NCBI GenBank assembly: GCA_030844895.1
Contig: CM061228.1
Span: 38,192,626-38,256,625, forward strand
From: Ambrosia x helenae
Lineage: Eukaryota > Streptophyta > Magnoliopsida > Asterales > Asteraceae
DNA: 64,000 bases
Reading direction: 5' to 3'
The position numbers and the translations under genes are program-made. Positions 11,344 to 23,600 of this stretch are shown one piece after another (the first letter of the stretch is position 1; every line of letters begins with the position of its first letter). The notes beneath the pieces were generated by a model. The model saw only the letters and a program-made list of their open reading frames with translations, was not told the origin of the DNA and made no database searches.

Positions 11344-13190
11344 TCAGATACTGTACCTGCACGCAGGGTCCTGATCAGTAACAACTACTTTTGGATGTTT
11401 TCCAAATGATTTAACAAGCATCTCCAAAAGCCACTTGTATAATTCCATAGTTTCAGAAGACAACAAACCAGCACCAAGTGTTACATTCCGGCAATGGTTG
11501 TCAATACCAGTAAATAGGACAAATACCATCTTGTATCTAAAAAACAATAAAAATTACTATAAGAAAAAAGAGAGAAAAAAAAACATAACATGAAAACATA
11601 TACAGTATGAAATTTGGGCATGCTTGTTGGTGTTAAATGTCGCATCGAATGAAATAACATCTCCAAACTCCATATAGTTCTTCTTACATATAGCATCAGC
11701 CCAGAATAACGCAGTAAGAGCATTATTAGCATCAGTTGAATACTCAAAGGAATAGTCTGGCAGGTACTTTTTCTTATCATTCAACTTAGAAACATTCATA
11801 TCAGCATCATATTCACCTATGAAACTGTTTAATCCACTTTTTAAATTTTTACAGTCAACAGCCGTTGCCCCAACATTCTCAAATCCACCATATTTTGTCC
11901 GCATAATATTGAATGCTTTGACTGGACCAAGATTCAATGAAGATAGCTCACAAATCATTTCTTCTTGGACATATGTTAAGTGCCTATTTGCTGCTAACAA
12001 ATTCATATTAGACCGGGACACAAACGGATGATTGTATCCCTCAACAAACTTATAAATCTTATACTTCTTTCCATCCTTAGAACCACAACAAATATGTGCT
12101 TTGCATCCCGTACGAATAGACGGTCTTTTCCTCGGCTTTTTGGTCTTTTTGGAATTTTCACCACGAATCACTAAATCATTACTGCTGCCTAGCTTAAATC
12201 CCTCTTATAACATGTAAAATACTTAATACGAATAATATTCCCTACAACATGTTGAGTACTTTTCCTAGCACAGAAACCTAACTTCTTTGCGTATTCTTTA
12301 TAAAACTCGTATGCAAGTTCTAAACTGTCGAAAGTCATTCCAACTTCTGGCTTGGGAATTCCTTCAAATTCTGGATTAAAAATGTGTTGCTCTTCTTCTA
12401 CAACATCTTTTTCGCACAATTCTACAAATTTTAAGATCAAAACGCAAAGTATAATTTACCAAAACATAAAATATGAATCATCAATTGTAAAAAAAAACAT
12501 TTAAACGCAAGTTAGTAAAAAATAAAACGCAAATAAACAAATGATTAGGAATAACATTAGCATGCATAAAAATTAAAAAAAAAAATTATAAAAAAAACCA
12601 CAAAATTTAAAAAAAAAAATGAAACAGCTAGCTAAAAGTAGAAATCCATTACACGTACATCAAAAACTGATAAAAAACATTCACGCAGGTATAAAAAACA
12701 TACTACATCTAGAAAATGTTATAATATATAAACACAAATGATTGTATAAAAAATCTAATAACAAGACCTTGAACTCTTCAAAAACATTTAAACGCAAGTT
12801 AATAAAAAAAAATAAAACGCAAATGAACAAACAGTTAGTAAATGACATTAACATGCATGAACCTTACAAGTACATCTGAACTGATAAAAAAACTTTCACT
12901 CAAGTATAAAAACATAATAAATCTAGAAAATGTTATAATATACGATCACAAATGACTGTATAAGAAATCTAATAACAAAACCTTGAACTCTTTGGTGTTC
13001 TTTGATAAAGTTAAAATCATTGTTCTTTCAGTTCGCCTTCATGATTTGGATCACCAGGAACAATATCTGAAAACAATAGAATAGTGAATCATATATCAAC
13101 AAAATCGAGCTATTGAATAAGTAAAATTAACATGTTACCTTCAAAATCTCCATCTACATTGACGTTGGTATCTGGAATTTCATTAAGATC
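11344..13190 (-). pseudogene. FAR1/FRS-type Mutator-like transposase, broken
   Basis: Minus-strand pieces read in order. Likely upstream exons: 13190-13142 (DLNEIPDTNVNVDGDFE) and 13069-13021 (DIVPGDPNHEGELKEQ). A FAR1 DNA-binding domain start: about 12424-12205 (PEVGMTFDSLELAYEFYKEY, with CxxC-type zinc ligands around KLGFCARKS and KYFTC). A MULE-type core: 12190-11590, with RTGCKAHI and first catalytic aspartate in VISFDATF. A last piece: 11540-11344, with a second aspartate in VVVTDQDPA. Between CYK and GFKLGSS near 12209 one base is missing: the frame reads CYKRDLS then stops, while the next frame gives GFKLGSSNDLVIRGENSKKTKK. The exon joint near 11590-11540 is also not clean. The third catalytic residue is lost because homology ends at 11344. 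A genuine host FRS gene is less likely than a decayed Mutator-like element. Confidence 0.75.
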
Positions 13191-13891
13191 TGCAAAAATA
13201 AATATAATTCAGATCAATGCAACATCAGTTGGATGTTGATCAAGTGTAGAACAATCACGCAAACATGATGTACGAATATTCAATTATTATTTACCAAACA
13301 TGATGTATGAATCTTCAATTGTTAATGCAAATTTATGAATTTTGATACAACTATTGAAAATTGCCGAATGATTAAACGTAAAAGTAGGTTTATTATGATT
13401 TTAAATTTAAAAGTGTTCATGCAGTTATATTTGATAAGGATTGCAACGTGATTACAGGGATAGTGAAAAAGACTATAATCCCCTTTACTGGAGTAATTAA
13501 TTGTCGATTCCCAAAGAAAACGTCGTCCATGTGGCAAGTTTTCATTGTTTCTTACACTTTGTACGAACTTGTACTTTGTACCCTAAACTTTCTCAATAAT
13601 AAATATTGTCAACAAAGTATATAATATGTTTGGTGGGTCTGCAACTTATAAAGGGAGGCTAATCTATAACAGCTTATATATTGGTGCATTAAGGTATCTC
13701 TTGTTGGTTCAAGGAGATTATTTTGAGATTTATGTGGCTGCACTCGTTGGAGAACACTCTATTATAGTAACAAAGCGGATAGTATATGGAAGAATTTTGT
13801 CTTATTACGGGAGGGATAGCTCCGGTATCCCCTATAGTGGTTTGGTTAATGTTGTATTACGCTCTTTTAGGGGAAATTGAACTATGTATAT
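13191..13891. other. No gene recognised; one unsupported 84-codon frame
   Basis: An 84-codon plus-strand frame (13626-13880) has no recognisable domain. The sequence resumes after the solo LTR at 15298. Rejoined across the insertion, the flanks may be a LINE-like or other decayed element, but I cannot show it. Confidence 0.3.
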
Positions 13892-15292
13892 GTAACACCC
13901 TGCCCGTTTTAGGGCTGACGTGTCACTTACAGTAATCAGAATTCAATACATCAATCCATAATAAATAAAACTTTAGAAATTCTTAAAAAAAAATTAACTA
14001 CAATACAAAACATTGATAATTTTTATAAAAATCTATGTGAGTCTTTTGTTCCCTTAAGCCCGCTTCCAAGTCTTCTTAGATTTTTCCTAAACCTAACGTA
14101 CAAAAAACACATATGCACGCTTGAGTAAAATTTACTCAGTGGGACAACAACAATACAGTTCCTAACAATATCTATATATATACGTATATAAACAATCAGT
14201 GGAACATTCAGTGGTTCACTTTCAGTAGCACATTCAGTAGTTCACATTCAGTAGCACATTCGGTGGTCACCTTTCGGTGATATCAGTAGATTCAGTGGTC
14301 ACCTTTCGGTACAGTAGTTCAATGATCATTTTTCTGTAACATCCCACGTAAACCGGTTTAGGACGCTACCGTTTTGCCCCCGATGGGTTGCCCATCCAGA
14401 AGCTCACGGCTCACCCGACGAGTTGCTCGCCCAGGTGAAACGCATCCTAATATGAAAAGGGTATCAACCCCTTTATAAGGAAGGCTTCGTTTCCCCCCTC
14501 GACCGGTATATACGGAGGACTTACAGGTTCAGTGGTCACCTTTCAGTGATATCAGTGGTACAGTCAATATTTATATAAAAACAATACTATGTAATATATC
14601 AATCAATATCGAATTTGAATTTTCAACTACGCAGTAGTTAAGAACCTAAACCCACCATACAATGTTGTTTAGAGTCCATACCTTATAAACAAGAAATCCA
14701 TAACCCATAAAAATCCCACACAGCTACAACTTGATTTTAATGCCGTGAACACATGAATCAGTAGCACAAAAAACGAGTGTTGAAAGTGATTATTCTATTG
14801 AACATATTCGTAACATTCAATTACCGACTCATGATAATTTATAGAAAAAAAATTGCTCCATGATTTTTATATTATGTTAAAAAGCAAAGGATATGTAACT
14901 GATTTACTTTAAAAAAAAATTTACTCATATTTAATTCACTCTAATGCATGATATAAATTATTTCTCAAACTTTCAATTTCCTTCTAAATTAATGAAACGA
15001 CCGTTTGTAAAAGTAGAAATTCATTTTTCCTTTAAGTCAAATTTAAAGGATTGAAACTTAGATAAATATTATAATCACAAATCAATTTGTTATTCATTCC
15101 AAAATTTTGTTTACTCTAAAAAAAACTCCTAATTAATAAATTAAATTTTAAGAAAAGTTAAGTGTTATATGACACATTAGATTTAAAAAAAATATTATTA
15201 TTATTATAATCTATTTTAAAACTCTCTAGTTGACATAACTAAATATCATTTAGTTATATATATTTTAGGGATTCAAAAATCAGGTTGTTACA
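13892..15292 (-). mobile_element. Solo LTR, 1401 bp, with perfect 5-bp target duplication
   Basis: Ends are TGTAACACCCTG and CAGGTTGTTACA. The flanks are GTATA on both sides (13887-13891 and 15293-15297). Minus orientation is inferred because related LTRs end ...GTGTTACA next to a primer-binding site. Between 14195 and 14330 and again near 14527-14565 it carries degenerate repeats of CAGTGGTCACCTTTC/CAGTAGCACATTCAG. No internal region is attached. Confidence 0.88.
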
Positions 15293-15594
15293 GTATAGGT
15301 GTTGGGATAGGTTATGTAGTCTGGATATTTGTGGGATTTCTTTTGGTGGATTGTACATTAGTGGCTAGTAACCTGCTGGTCGTGTTTTGTTATATTAGTT
15401 TCGTTTGGCTGTTTAAAAAAATGTATTAATCTTTATCAATCGTATCATATAACACTAAGATCCGCTTATTTACTACACAGTAGGTCAAACGAACATGACT
15501 ATGTGTTCACATGTATTTTCGTAGAATACAAACATCCATGGAGTGATCAAAGGTTGGGGCGGGCGCTACCAACAAATGGGGCTAGTATTTCATT

Positions 15595-15778
15595 CAGTGG
15601 CGGATCTAGAAAATAAAACAAGTGGTAACATTTTATAAAAATTATTTTAAGGGGCAACAAAAAAATTTGTTTTAGGGGTAACATTTTATATAAATACCTT
15701 AAAAACATTTTTTTACACTTCGTCAGGATAATCGAGGGGTAACAGACATCCACTGGTTCTTAGCTATATCCGCCCCTG
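15595..15778. mobile_element. hAT-type MITE, 184 bp
   Basis: Terminal inverted repeats CAGTGGCGGATCTAG and (reverse-complemented right end) CAGGGGCGGATATAG. CAG...CTG ends are typical of hAT elements. The flanking octamers ATTTCATT and ATCCCACT match at five of eight positions, so the target duplication is decayed or uncertain. The interior is non-coding. Confidence 0.65.
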
Positions 15779-16464
15779 ATCCCACTATCCACATGGCAAC
15801 ATCACCTCGAGTGGCAGGGGTAGTGGTGTTGGTTGGTATGCTTCATGGGTTGATTAACACAGATAGAATGAGAGGGTGAGTTTTTGTCTTTTATGAGTTG
15901 GGTGATTAAGTGTACTTTTGCCTTTAAAATTATGTTTTAGTGTAGTGAATCCGTAAAATGATATGCTAGTGTATGATTGTTGGAAATCAAGGTACTTAAT
16001 TGAAATTTGGGGTTACGCTCCGCCCTCGCTTAAGTACACAACTTTCACGACGAAATCAAAAGTAGCTTTAAATATGTATGATAAAAAAGGTTAGGATACT
16101 CTTAATTTTGTCTCTAGATCAGAACTTTCGTGAAATTTTAATTTTATTGTATAATATAATAGTAATTTTAAATTTGAAAACAGAGTAATCTTTTATAAAA
16201 AAATAAATAAATATATATAGAGGTCAATATCATGTAGAAAAATATGTTTTGAATTTTGTGAAATACCAGGAAATATAAAACAAGTGGCATGATAGTAATT
16301 AGATGTGATGGAAAGAAAAAGAAATGGAGGACACTATGCCGGGCTTTTTCTGGCCAATCCTGTTGCCTTGTTATGTAACAGGAATTCAACTAACGCTGTC
16401 TACTAACGGTGACGACAATATCCTAACACCCGTTTAGTCAATCTTTTATAAAAATAAATATATA
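15779..16464. other. No gene recognised
   Basis: AT-rich intergenic sequence with no recognised feature in either strand. Confidence 0.4.
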
Positions 16465-16950
16465 GGGGGACAAAAGATCAAATACAAATAAAATTATCGT
16501 GCGAACATACGAACTGAAGGGAACAAAAAGAAAGTGGCGGTGGCATTTTCGTAAATAATGACCACCACTCTTTGTTGTATTATTACTCTAGTGTATATAA
16601 CTACTCTAGAGTAAAAAAGTGGCGGTGGCATTTTCGTAAATAATGACCACCACTCTTGTTGTATAATTACTCTAGTGTATATAATTACTCTAGAGTAATT
16701 ACCCTAGAGTAATTATATAATTACTCTAGTTATATAACTACGCTATATAATTACATTAGAGTTTTTTTTTGTAATTACTCTATTTATATAATTACGCTAG
16801 AGTAATTACGCTAGTTATATAACTAGAGTAATTATATAATTACTCTAGTTATATAAAGTTTCCAATATTTACAGAAATGCCACCGCGTGTTTTTTACTTC
16901 AGTTCGTACTGTTCGTACGATAAAGCATATTTGTACGTGAACTTTACTCT
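16465..16950. mobile_element. TA-bounded foldback MITE, about 486 bp
   Basis: Flanked by TATATAG on the left and its complement context CTCTATATA on the right. The inverted ends share ATCGTGCGAACA-TACGAACTGAAG (left, near 16497-16519) with ATCGTACGAACAGTACGAACTGAAG on the right (16898-16922). Inside are a tandem duplication of about 85 bp (GTGGCGGTGGCATTTTCG near 16532 and 16618) and many ACTCTAGAGTAATTA-type self-complementary stretches at 16580-16855. No coding capacity. It is the same structural class as the elements at 27055-30394. Confidence 0.7.
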
Positions 16951-16965
16951 ATATAGGGGTAAGGT

Positions 16966-18241
16966 TTGCCTACATCCCACCTTTTTCAGACCTTACTTTT
17001 AACTTTGCTACTTGTGAGATTTACTTGGTAAGGTTTGTTTGTAAAGTATATTTTCACGTTTATCTCTTATTTATTTAATATTTATTTTATTAACTAATTC
17101 TTTTTCACATTTTCGTTATTAAAAACCATTTAATATTTTATTGATAAAAAAACAACCCCTTTAAGACAACTGTCTTAATCACGCCCTGCAATGATTGTTT
17201 CTGACTCTGCATCTCATATTATAGTACATTAATTTCTATGATACATCGTATCACACATTTTGTCACTTAATATTAGATCTGTTTATCCAATAATATATCC
17301 TAGTCAAACATAAAAACAATTACCATCACTATTTTTAGCTTTTCTAATATTTTAATCAAATTAATTTTAAACTTAGTGAAGTTTTAATTAAAAAAACTTA
17401 TTTTATTTAAAAATTAATAATTAGTTTCATACTAAATACATCTAGTTAATAATATAATAACTATTTTTAGTTAAAAAAAATGTGCATTCATAATTAAGTA
17501 GGAGAAAAAAATGTGAATACAAAAAAATAGATGACTTCAATAAAAAGACATGTGTCTATTTCCAATAAATCTCACTCACCCGGATACACTCATAGGTAAA
17601 AAATCACTTATGCCTGATGACCCGACCGTTATCAATTCCAAAGAAAAATCCATTGTGATTAAATTCTTGACTTGAACATAACAAATTTTTGTCACAAACA
17701 AAACTCTAAAAGGCGATATCTGATTACTTCTAGAGCAGTGTTTTCTTCGTGAATATCTATAATCGATAACTATATATAAAGGAAATCACCCATGATGACA
17801 TGACATTCATTGAAAGTCATTCTCCCTCATTGAGTGAGCCATGTGGCAGGCATATTGTGAGATTTAAAAAAAAAATTATTTTTTCTCTCTCTTGTCCATG
17901 GCACATGCACTTTTCTCACGATTTTTAAACATTAATAACATTTTTATACAACATTTTTTTGGAAAAAAAAATACACCAAATTAATGAGCGTTTTATTATA
18001 TTTCCAACGATTACCATAGTGCTATACAAAAAAAAAAATACTATTTTATGTGGTGATTAATAAAATAGATACTTAAATTATATATGAGTAGAGAAAATAG
18101 TCTAAAGACATGAAAAATTATTATCCTACAATCCTTTTAGTCGATAGCAGTTAGATCATTTTATTTATCTTTAAAATGAATCTTCACTACTTACCTATTG
18201 ATTGTTTTATTCAGTGAAAATTGAGCAGTGATGTCAATCAT
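16966..18241. other. Intergenic, no gene recognised
   Basis: AT-rich sequence between the foldback element and the ARF-promoter MITE. No long ORF, RNA gene or terminal repeat was recognised on either strand. Confidence 0.4.
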
Positions 18242-18244
18242 TAA

Positions 18245-18537
18245 GGCTATGGGGTGTGGTCACCCTTCCCCCTTGTCCACGTCAGCGCCATGTCATTTCC
18301 CCCTTCCCCTCCCCCTTCTAGGGGAAATGGTTCCCCCTTCCCCCTTCCCTTTCAAACGGTCAAAAATTAGGAAAGCAACGTTCACATTTTAAAATCTTGC
18401 CTTGGAATTCGCGTCGGTATGCTCGGTACAATCCTGCCGTTTTTGCCGATGCCCGATCGGGGGGGGCGGTGTTCCCCGTCGGCAGAGGCTTCCACCTCAC
18501 CTGCCGATGCCCTCCCCCGACCCCATACCCCTCAGCC
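18245..18537. mobile_element. PIF/Harbinger-type MITE, 293 bp, upstream of the ARF
   Basis: Left end GGCTATGGGGTGTGGTC; reverse-complemented right end GGCTGAGGGGTATGGGGTC. TAA flanks both sides (18242-18244 and 18538-18540), the three-base duplication typical of PIF/Harbinger. It is much more GC-rich than its surroundings, with C-rich blocks near 18290-18350 and 18450-18525. It lies about 620-910 bases before the ARF start codon. A 61-codon frame crossing it is not a gene. Confidence 0.8.
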
Positions 18538-18699
18538 TAACATATGCTCACTTTAAACATCAGAATCACCTACCATCATCATCATGACATATCATTTGAT
18601 ACCAATTTGATTTTTTTCGGGTTAGATCACAACTTTAGAGTGTATTGAGAAAATGACAGTTGTACAAAGACAAATGTTAATTTTTAAAAAAAACTAAAA

Positions 18700-19156
18700 A
18701 ACGGCCTATTCCTTTTTATAGGACACGCATTTTATTTCTTCGTATAGATATAAATCATAGATACATAGAGAGAAGAAAAGAAATGTAGGTGTATTATATT
18801 AATCAAATTTGTGGTTAAGTAACGGCGTTTTCACCATCTCCTGGATTCTAGTGAGAGAGAGAGAGAGTATAGAGAGAGAAAGAAGTCTTGAAGCTAAAGC
18901 AGCATCATTGAGCTCTGGTTTCCTCATCTGTTAACATCATAGCTTCAAGATTTATTAGCCTTTAGTGTTTCTTCTACTCACCTCATCTGTTAACCTTCAC
19001 CCAACCATACATACATGTTTCATTTCTTCATCTTATGATCATAATAACCATACATATAATGTCTACAATTTGATGCTTATAAACTTTTACTTTTCTTCTT
19101 CTTCTTCTTATTATTATTATTTCAAAGAAGTTTCTGGGTTTGTATAGAGTTTGACC
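18700..19156 (+). promoter_or_regulatory. Probable core promoter and 5' UTR of the ARF gene
   Basis: TATA-like sequences occur at 18715-18722 (TTTTTATA) and 18744-18755 (TAGATATAAAT). A GA-rich tract, common in plant 5' leaders, follows at 18852-18882. The transcription start is not determinable from sequence. The MITE at 18245-18537 lies just upstream. Confidence 0.4.
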
Positions 19157-20580
19157 ATGGAGAATCAAGGGTCAATGTTTCTCTCACCTGAAGGTGTAAT
19201 TTCTTTACTCTAATTTCTATTCAATATTATTATTATTATTTTTACCTTATTGATGTGGGTTATGGTTTTTATTATGTTATTTGTGCTAAAAATGTTATCT
19301 TTTTTGTGGGTTTTTGTTGAATATTGTTATGGACCTATTTAAGGAGTTGTTTTTATATATTATTGATGTGGGTTTATCATGTTATTTGTGCTGAAAATGT
19401 TATATTTTTGTGTGTGTGTTTATATTGAATATGAGCTATGGAAGATCTGTTGTATAAGGAGTTATGGAAGGCATGTGCTGGGCCATTAGTAGATGTTCCA
19501 AAGGATGGAGAAACAGTTTTCTACTTTCCTCAAGGCCATATGGAGCAAGTAAATATTTATATAATATAATTTTTTTTATTTTGCTTTTATTTTTCATATT
19601 TTTTGTTTTTTTTTATATATTTTTTGTTTCAAGATTCTTTTAAATAGATTTGTTTTGATTTGCAATTTTTTTTTTCTTGATGTGGGATATGTTTAGTTGG
19701 AGGCATCAAGGAATCAGGAAGTGGATCAGAGTATTCCTCACTTCAACCTCAAATCAAAGATCCTTTGTCGTGTCGTTCATACGCAACTGCTGGTAGGTAA
19801 CATGCTCTTACAGTGGTCGGTTACCGGTAGGACTCAGTTTGTAAATATTAGTACTAACAAGATCTGTTTTAGTTGTGTTTGGATGTGTATAATCACGATG
19901 ATTATTCCGACTGGTAAGTTTGATTTGTTTGTGTAAAGAGATTGTATATATGAGTAATCTGATTATTTAGTGGTCAAATAATAGGGGGCAAACCTGATTA
20001 TTGTTGGTGATATATGTTGTATTTCATAGGTTGACCAGATGAAATAGTGTCCGTATGTAAGAAAACGAACGTTTTTAGCTTCCGATCGTTCAGTTTGTAG
20101 GACATCTAATTATAGTAAAGAAGAGGTGATATATTAGCCTGTTTGTGTGATTGTTTGAGTTATTTTACAATTGGTTAACATTGTAGGCTGAACAAGATTC
20201 GGATGAAGTTTACGCTCAAATAACTCTACTTCCGGAACAAGATGTAAGGGGTCATTTTATAGATTTCTTAAAATTCAAATTATATTTATGTCTGTAGTTT
20301 AAAAATCCTATGTTTATGGTCTTTTGTGACAAACCACAGCAAAGTGATCCTACTAGTCCTGATAAATGCCCTGCCGAGACTCCAAGGCCAACTGTTCATT
20401 CTTTTTGCAAAGTCTTGACAGCATCAGATACGAGCACTCATGGTGGTTTTTCGGTGCTCAGAAAACATGCAAACGAATGCTTACCCGCGTTGGTATATTT
20501 GCTTCTTTTTCTAAAATTTTAATGACATCTGCTCCTTTTTTCTAATTCATAAGTTTGATAATGCAATGTTCTAAGTTTCC

Positions 20581-20615
<35 letters not shown>

Positions 20616-23600
20616 TTAAGGACATGACTCAGCCTACTCCAACTCAGGAGCTAGTAGCTAAGGATCTCCATGGCATTGAGTGGCGATTTAAGCATATATT
20701 CAGAGGTCAATATGCTCTCATATTTTTTGCATATATTTAGGGATAGTAAAATGGGTGACGGTTGGGTAACGGGTCAAAGAAGGTATTTTTGGTACCAGCT
20801 GAAACAGGTAACTTGACCTGAAAAGTCTTTTCTACTTTTAATATTATCAATGTTCAAAATTATTCGTGCGTCAAATTTGATCACAAAATTAAAACCAATT
20901 CAACGTCAATAGAATTTGTTTGAATTAAATGATTTAGGAAACTTTATGCATTAAAATTCACTTCAGACGTGTTTTGGCCTGTTGACTCATTTGACCTGTC
21001 TTTTTTAAGTTATTTTGTTTACCCATTGGACCCGTTAGAGATAAACATAAATTCACGAATACATAATAAGAACCCTGGCAACAAACGTTAACCTGAACAG
21101 GTTATAAGAATTATATATATGTCAGATATCAGTTATAGGTGCTAATTTTTTTCTTTATTTAGTTGAATTTAGATATTTATTTTCATGAGAAGTAACTTCT
21201 GTTGGATAGAGCAGGTCAACCTCGAAGGCATTTGCTTACAACCGGATGGAGTACTTTTGTTGCATCCAAAAGATTGGTGGCTGGGGATTCATTTGTATTC
21301 CTTAGGTAGCACTTTTTTTTTATTATTATTATTTTAACTTGTCACATGGTTATAAGCAAAATGTTTTACCATTTGTCAAATATATACGGAATACCTTTTT
21401 GTAAAGGCGCATATGAAGCTCGTGGTCCCAAATTAGTGTCATCAGTTTATGTGTAATTATGGGATATTTTGCGGGGAGAGTTAACCTCACATGCGTATCT
21501 CTTTATTGTTATAGTTGGTTTATAATTTGGACCCGTGATACGTGTTTATAAAATTATGTGATTGTTAGGGGTGAAAATGGTGAATTACGTGTGGGAGTGA
21601 GACGTGCTGCTCAACAACATAGTTCTATGCCGTCTTCTGTGATTTCAAGCCGAAGCATGCGACTTGGAGTGCTTGCAACTGCATCACATGCTGTTTCTAC
21701 CAAAACCCGTTTTCTTGTTTACTACAAGCCAAGGTATGTTCCTTTGCATTTCCAATCCATTTAATTATTAATATATCAATTTTGGTTATGTTTTTACCTT
21801 TAACGGGTCATGTGGGGTAAATTTAACAAGTTAGACAAAAAATATTATTATAGGGTTAATATGACAGATATCTAAACATGTATCTGATCTTTAAGGATTG
21901 TTAAGTCGTATCGATGAAATGCATTTATGTATCCTTGCAATGTAGGTTGTTGCAATATCTGATATGCTGTAATTTTGCAGGACAAGTCAGTTTATCATAG
22001 GCTTGAACAAGTATCTTGAATCTTTAAACAATGGATTTACAGTCGGTATGAAATTCAGTATGCGATTTGAGGGTGAAGATTCTCCAGAGAGAAGGTACAT
22101 AATTATTTACGTTGGTTGGTATTTAAGTTGATCTAAGGAGACGAATTCCATTAATATTCCTTTTGGTTAGGTTTACGGGTACGATAGTTGGAATTGAAGA
22201 CCTGTCTCGCCAGTGGGAAGATTCTAAATGGCGCTCACTCAAGGTTAAATATCTGACAATTTTTATACATATATACTATCATTTAACAGTGAAGTTTCTA
22301 TATATTAGTCAAAGATGAGTAATCTTTCATACTGGTCGGGTCAACTTGGGCTGATCCAGCTAAAACATCTTTTGTCTTGAACTTATATTTTTTATACATT
22401 CAAAATCAAATTTTAAAAGAACGGAAACGAGCCTTGAGGCATTTTCCCTTCGCCTCATGAGGCGTAAGCCTCGAGACGAACCGAGGCGTAAGCTCGAGGC
22501 GCAGTCAAAAAATAAATATAAAAATTATGTGTCTATAAAAAAAAAAAATATTCTTGACCCAAAAAGTCAAACACCAAAAAAAGCACATCAAAAACACCCT
22601 AAACCACCTGAGGCGAACCCGAGGCACACATTTTCTTAGCGCCTAAGCCCTTAGAGGCGTATGTACAATCTGAACCCGTGAGGCGCGCCTCAGACTCGTT
22701 TTCTTAGAGTTTCGCCTCGAGGCGTACGCTTTCTTTCTTTTATCCGTTTGACCTGTTTAGAAATAAGTCATAACCCATATCAACCCATTCACTAAATGGG
22801 CTACATAGAAATATAGGTAAGTTAACCTTTTTCTCGTTAACGTCAGGTCCATTGGGATGAATCCACATCGATAGCGAGACCAGAAAGGGTTTCTCCATGG
22901 GAGATTGAGATTTATACGACTCATGTACCAACAAGCTTGGCTCCGCCAGTGGCATCTAAAAGTAAAAGGCCTCGACCTCTAGCCAATATACCTAATCCTG
23001 GTGAGTCCAAACTTTATTTATTATTATTATTTTTTATTTTCTCCAATGTCCATATCCATATTAACCTCATCTTTTTTGTACTTTTGCTGTTTAATGTTCC
23101 AGAACCTGCATGTTCGGCTGTATCTGCTGTTTGGAATCCTTCACATGAGCCAACGGAAAATGATAACAATGGCCGTCTTTTAAGGACACAGTTTAATGCA
23201 GGTTGGCAAGTAGTTGGATTAAGACAAAATAAACATGCTAAAATTAACGTGTTCATATGTAAATGGGTTAAAATGACAACATATATAATGGCTCTCGTCA
23301 TCTATAATGAGATCTTTGTGCACTAAATTTGCAGGTGAAACAGACGATAAGAAAGGTCTCATGGGTTGGTCTGTCCATTCGAATTCACCTTCTCTGCCTC
23401 AAGAGTCGGCAAAACTGACCAATGATTCTACTAAAAGCTTGGTTGACTTGAAGAAGTCTGAAAATGTTTCAACTTGTAGGTTATTTGGTTTTGACTTAAA
23501 AATTGCCCCCAAAAGTGATATTGTAACCGACGTTACCCCATCTGTTGAAAAGCGTGAATCGGCTGGGATTTCAGACCGGAAAGCTGATATCTTATCAAAG

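Noticed and set aside
13626..13880. 84-codon frame beginning MFGGSATYKG
   Set aside because: No domain or supporting context; may be part of an older repeat split by the solo LTR.
18402..18587. 61-codon frame MEFASVCSVQSCRFCRC
   Set aside because: It crosses the right end of a MITE with clear TIRs and TAA duplication.
19697..19936. 79-codon frame through ARF exon 3 into intron 3
   Set aside because: The conserved ARF sequence stops exactly at a GTAGGT donor; the rest is intron.
23014..23301. 95-codon minus-strand frame opposite ARF intron 11 and exon 12
   Set aside because: It lies antisense to a well-supported exon, spans splice sites and shows no domain.
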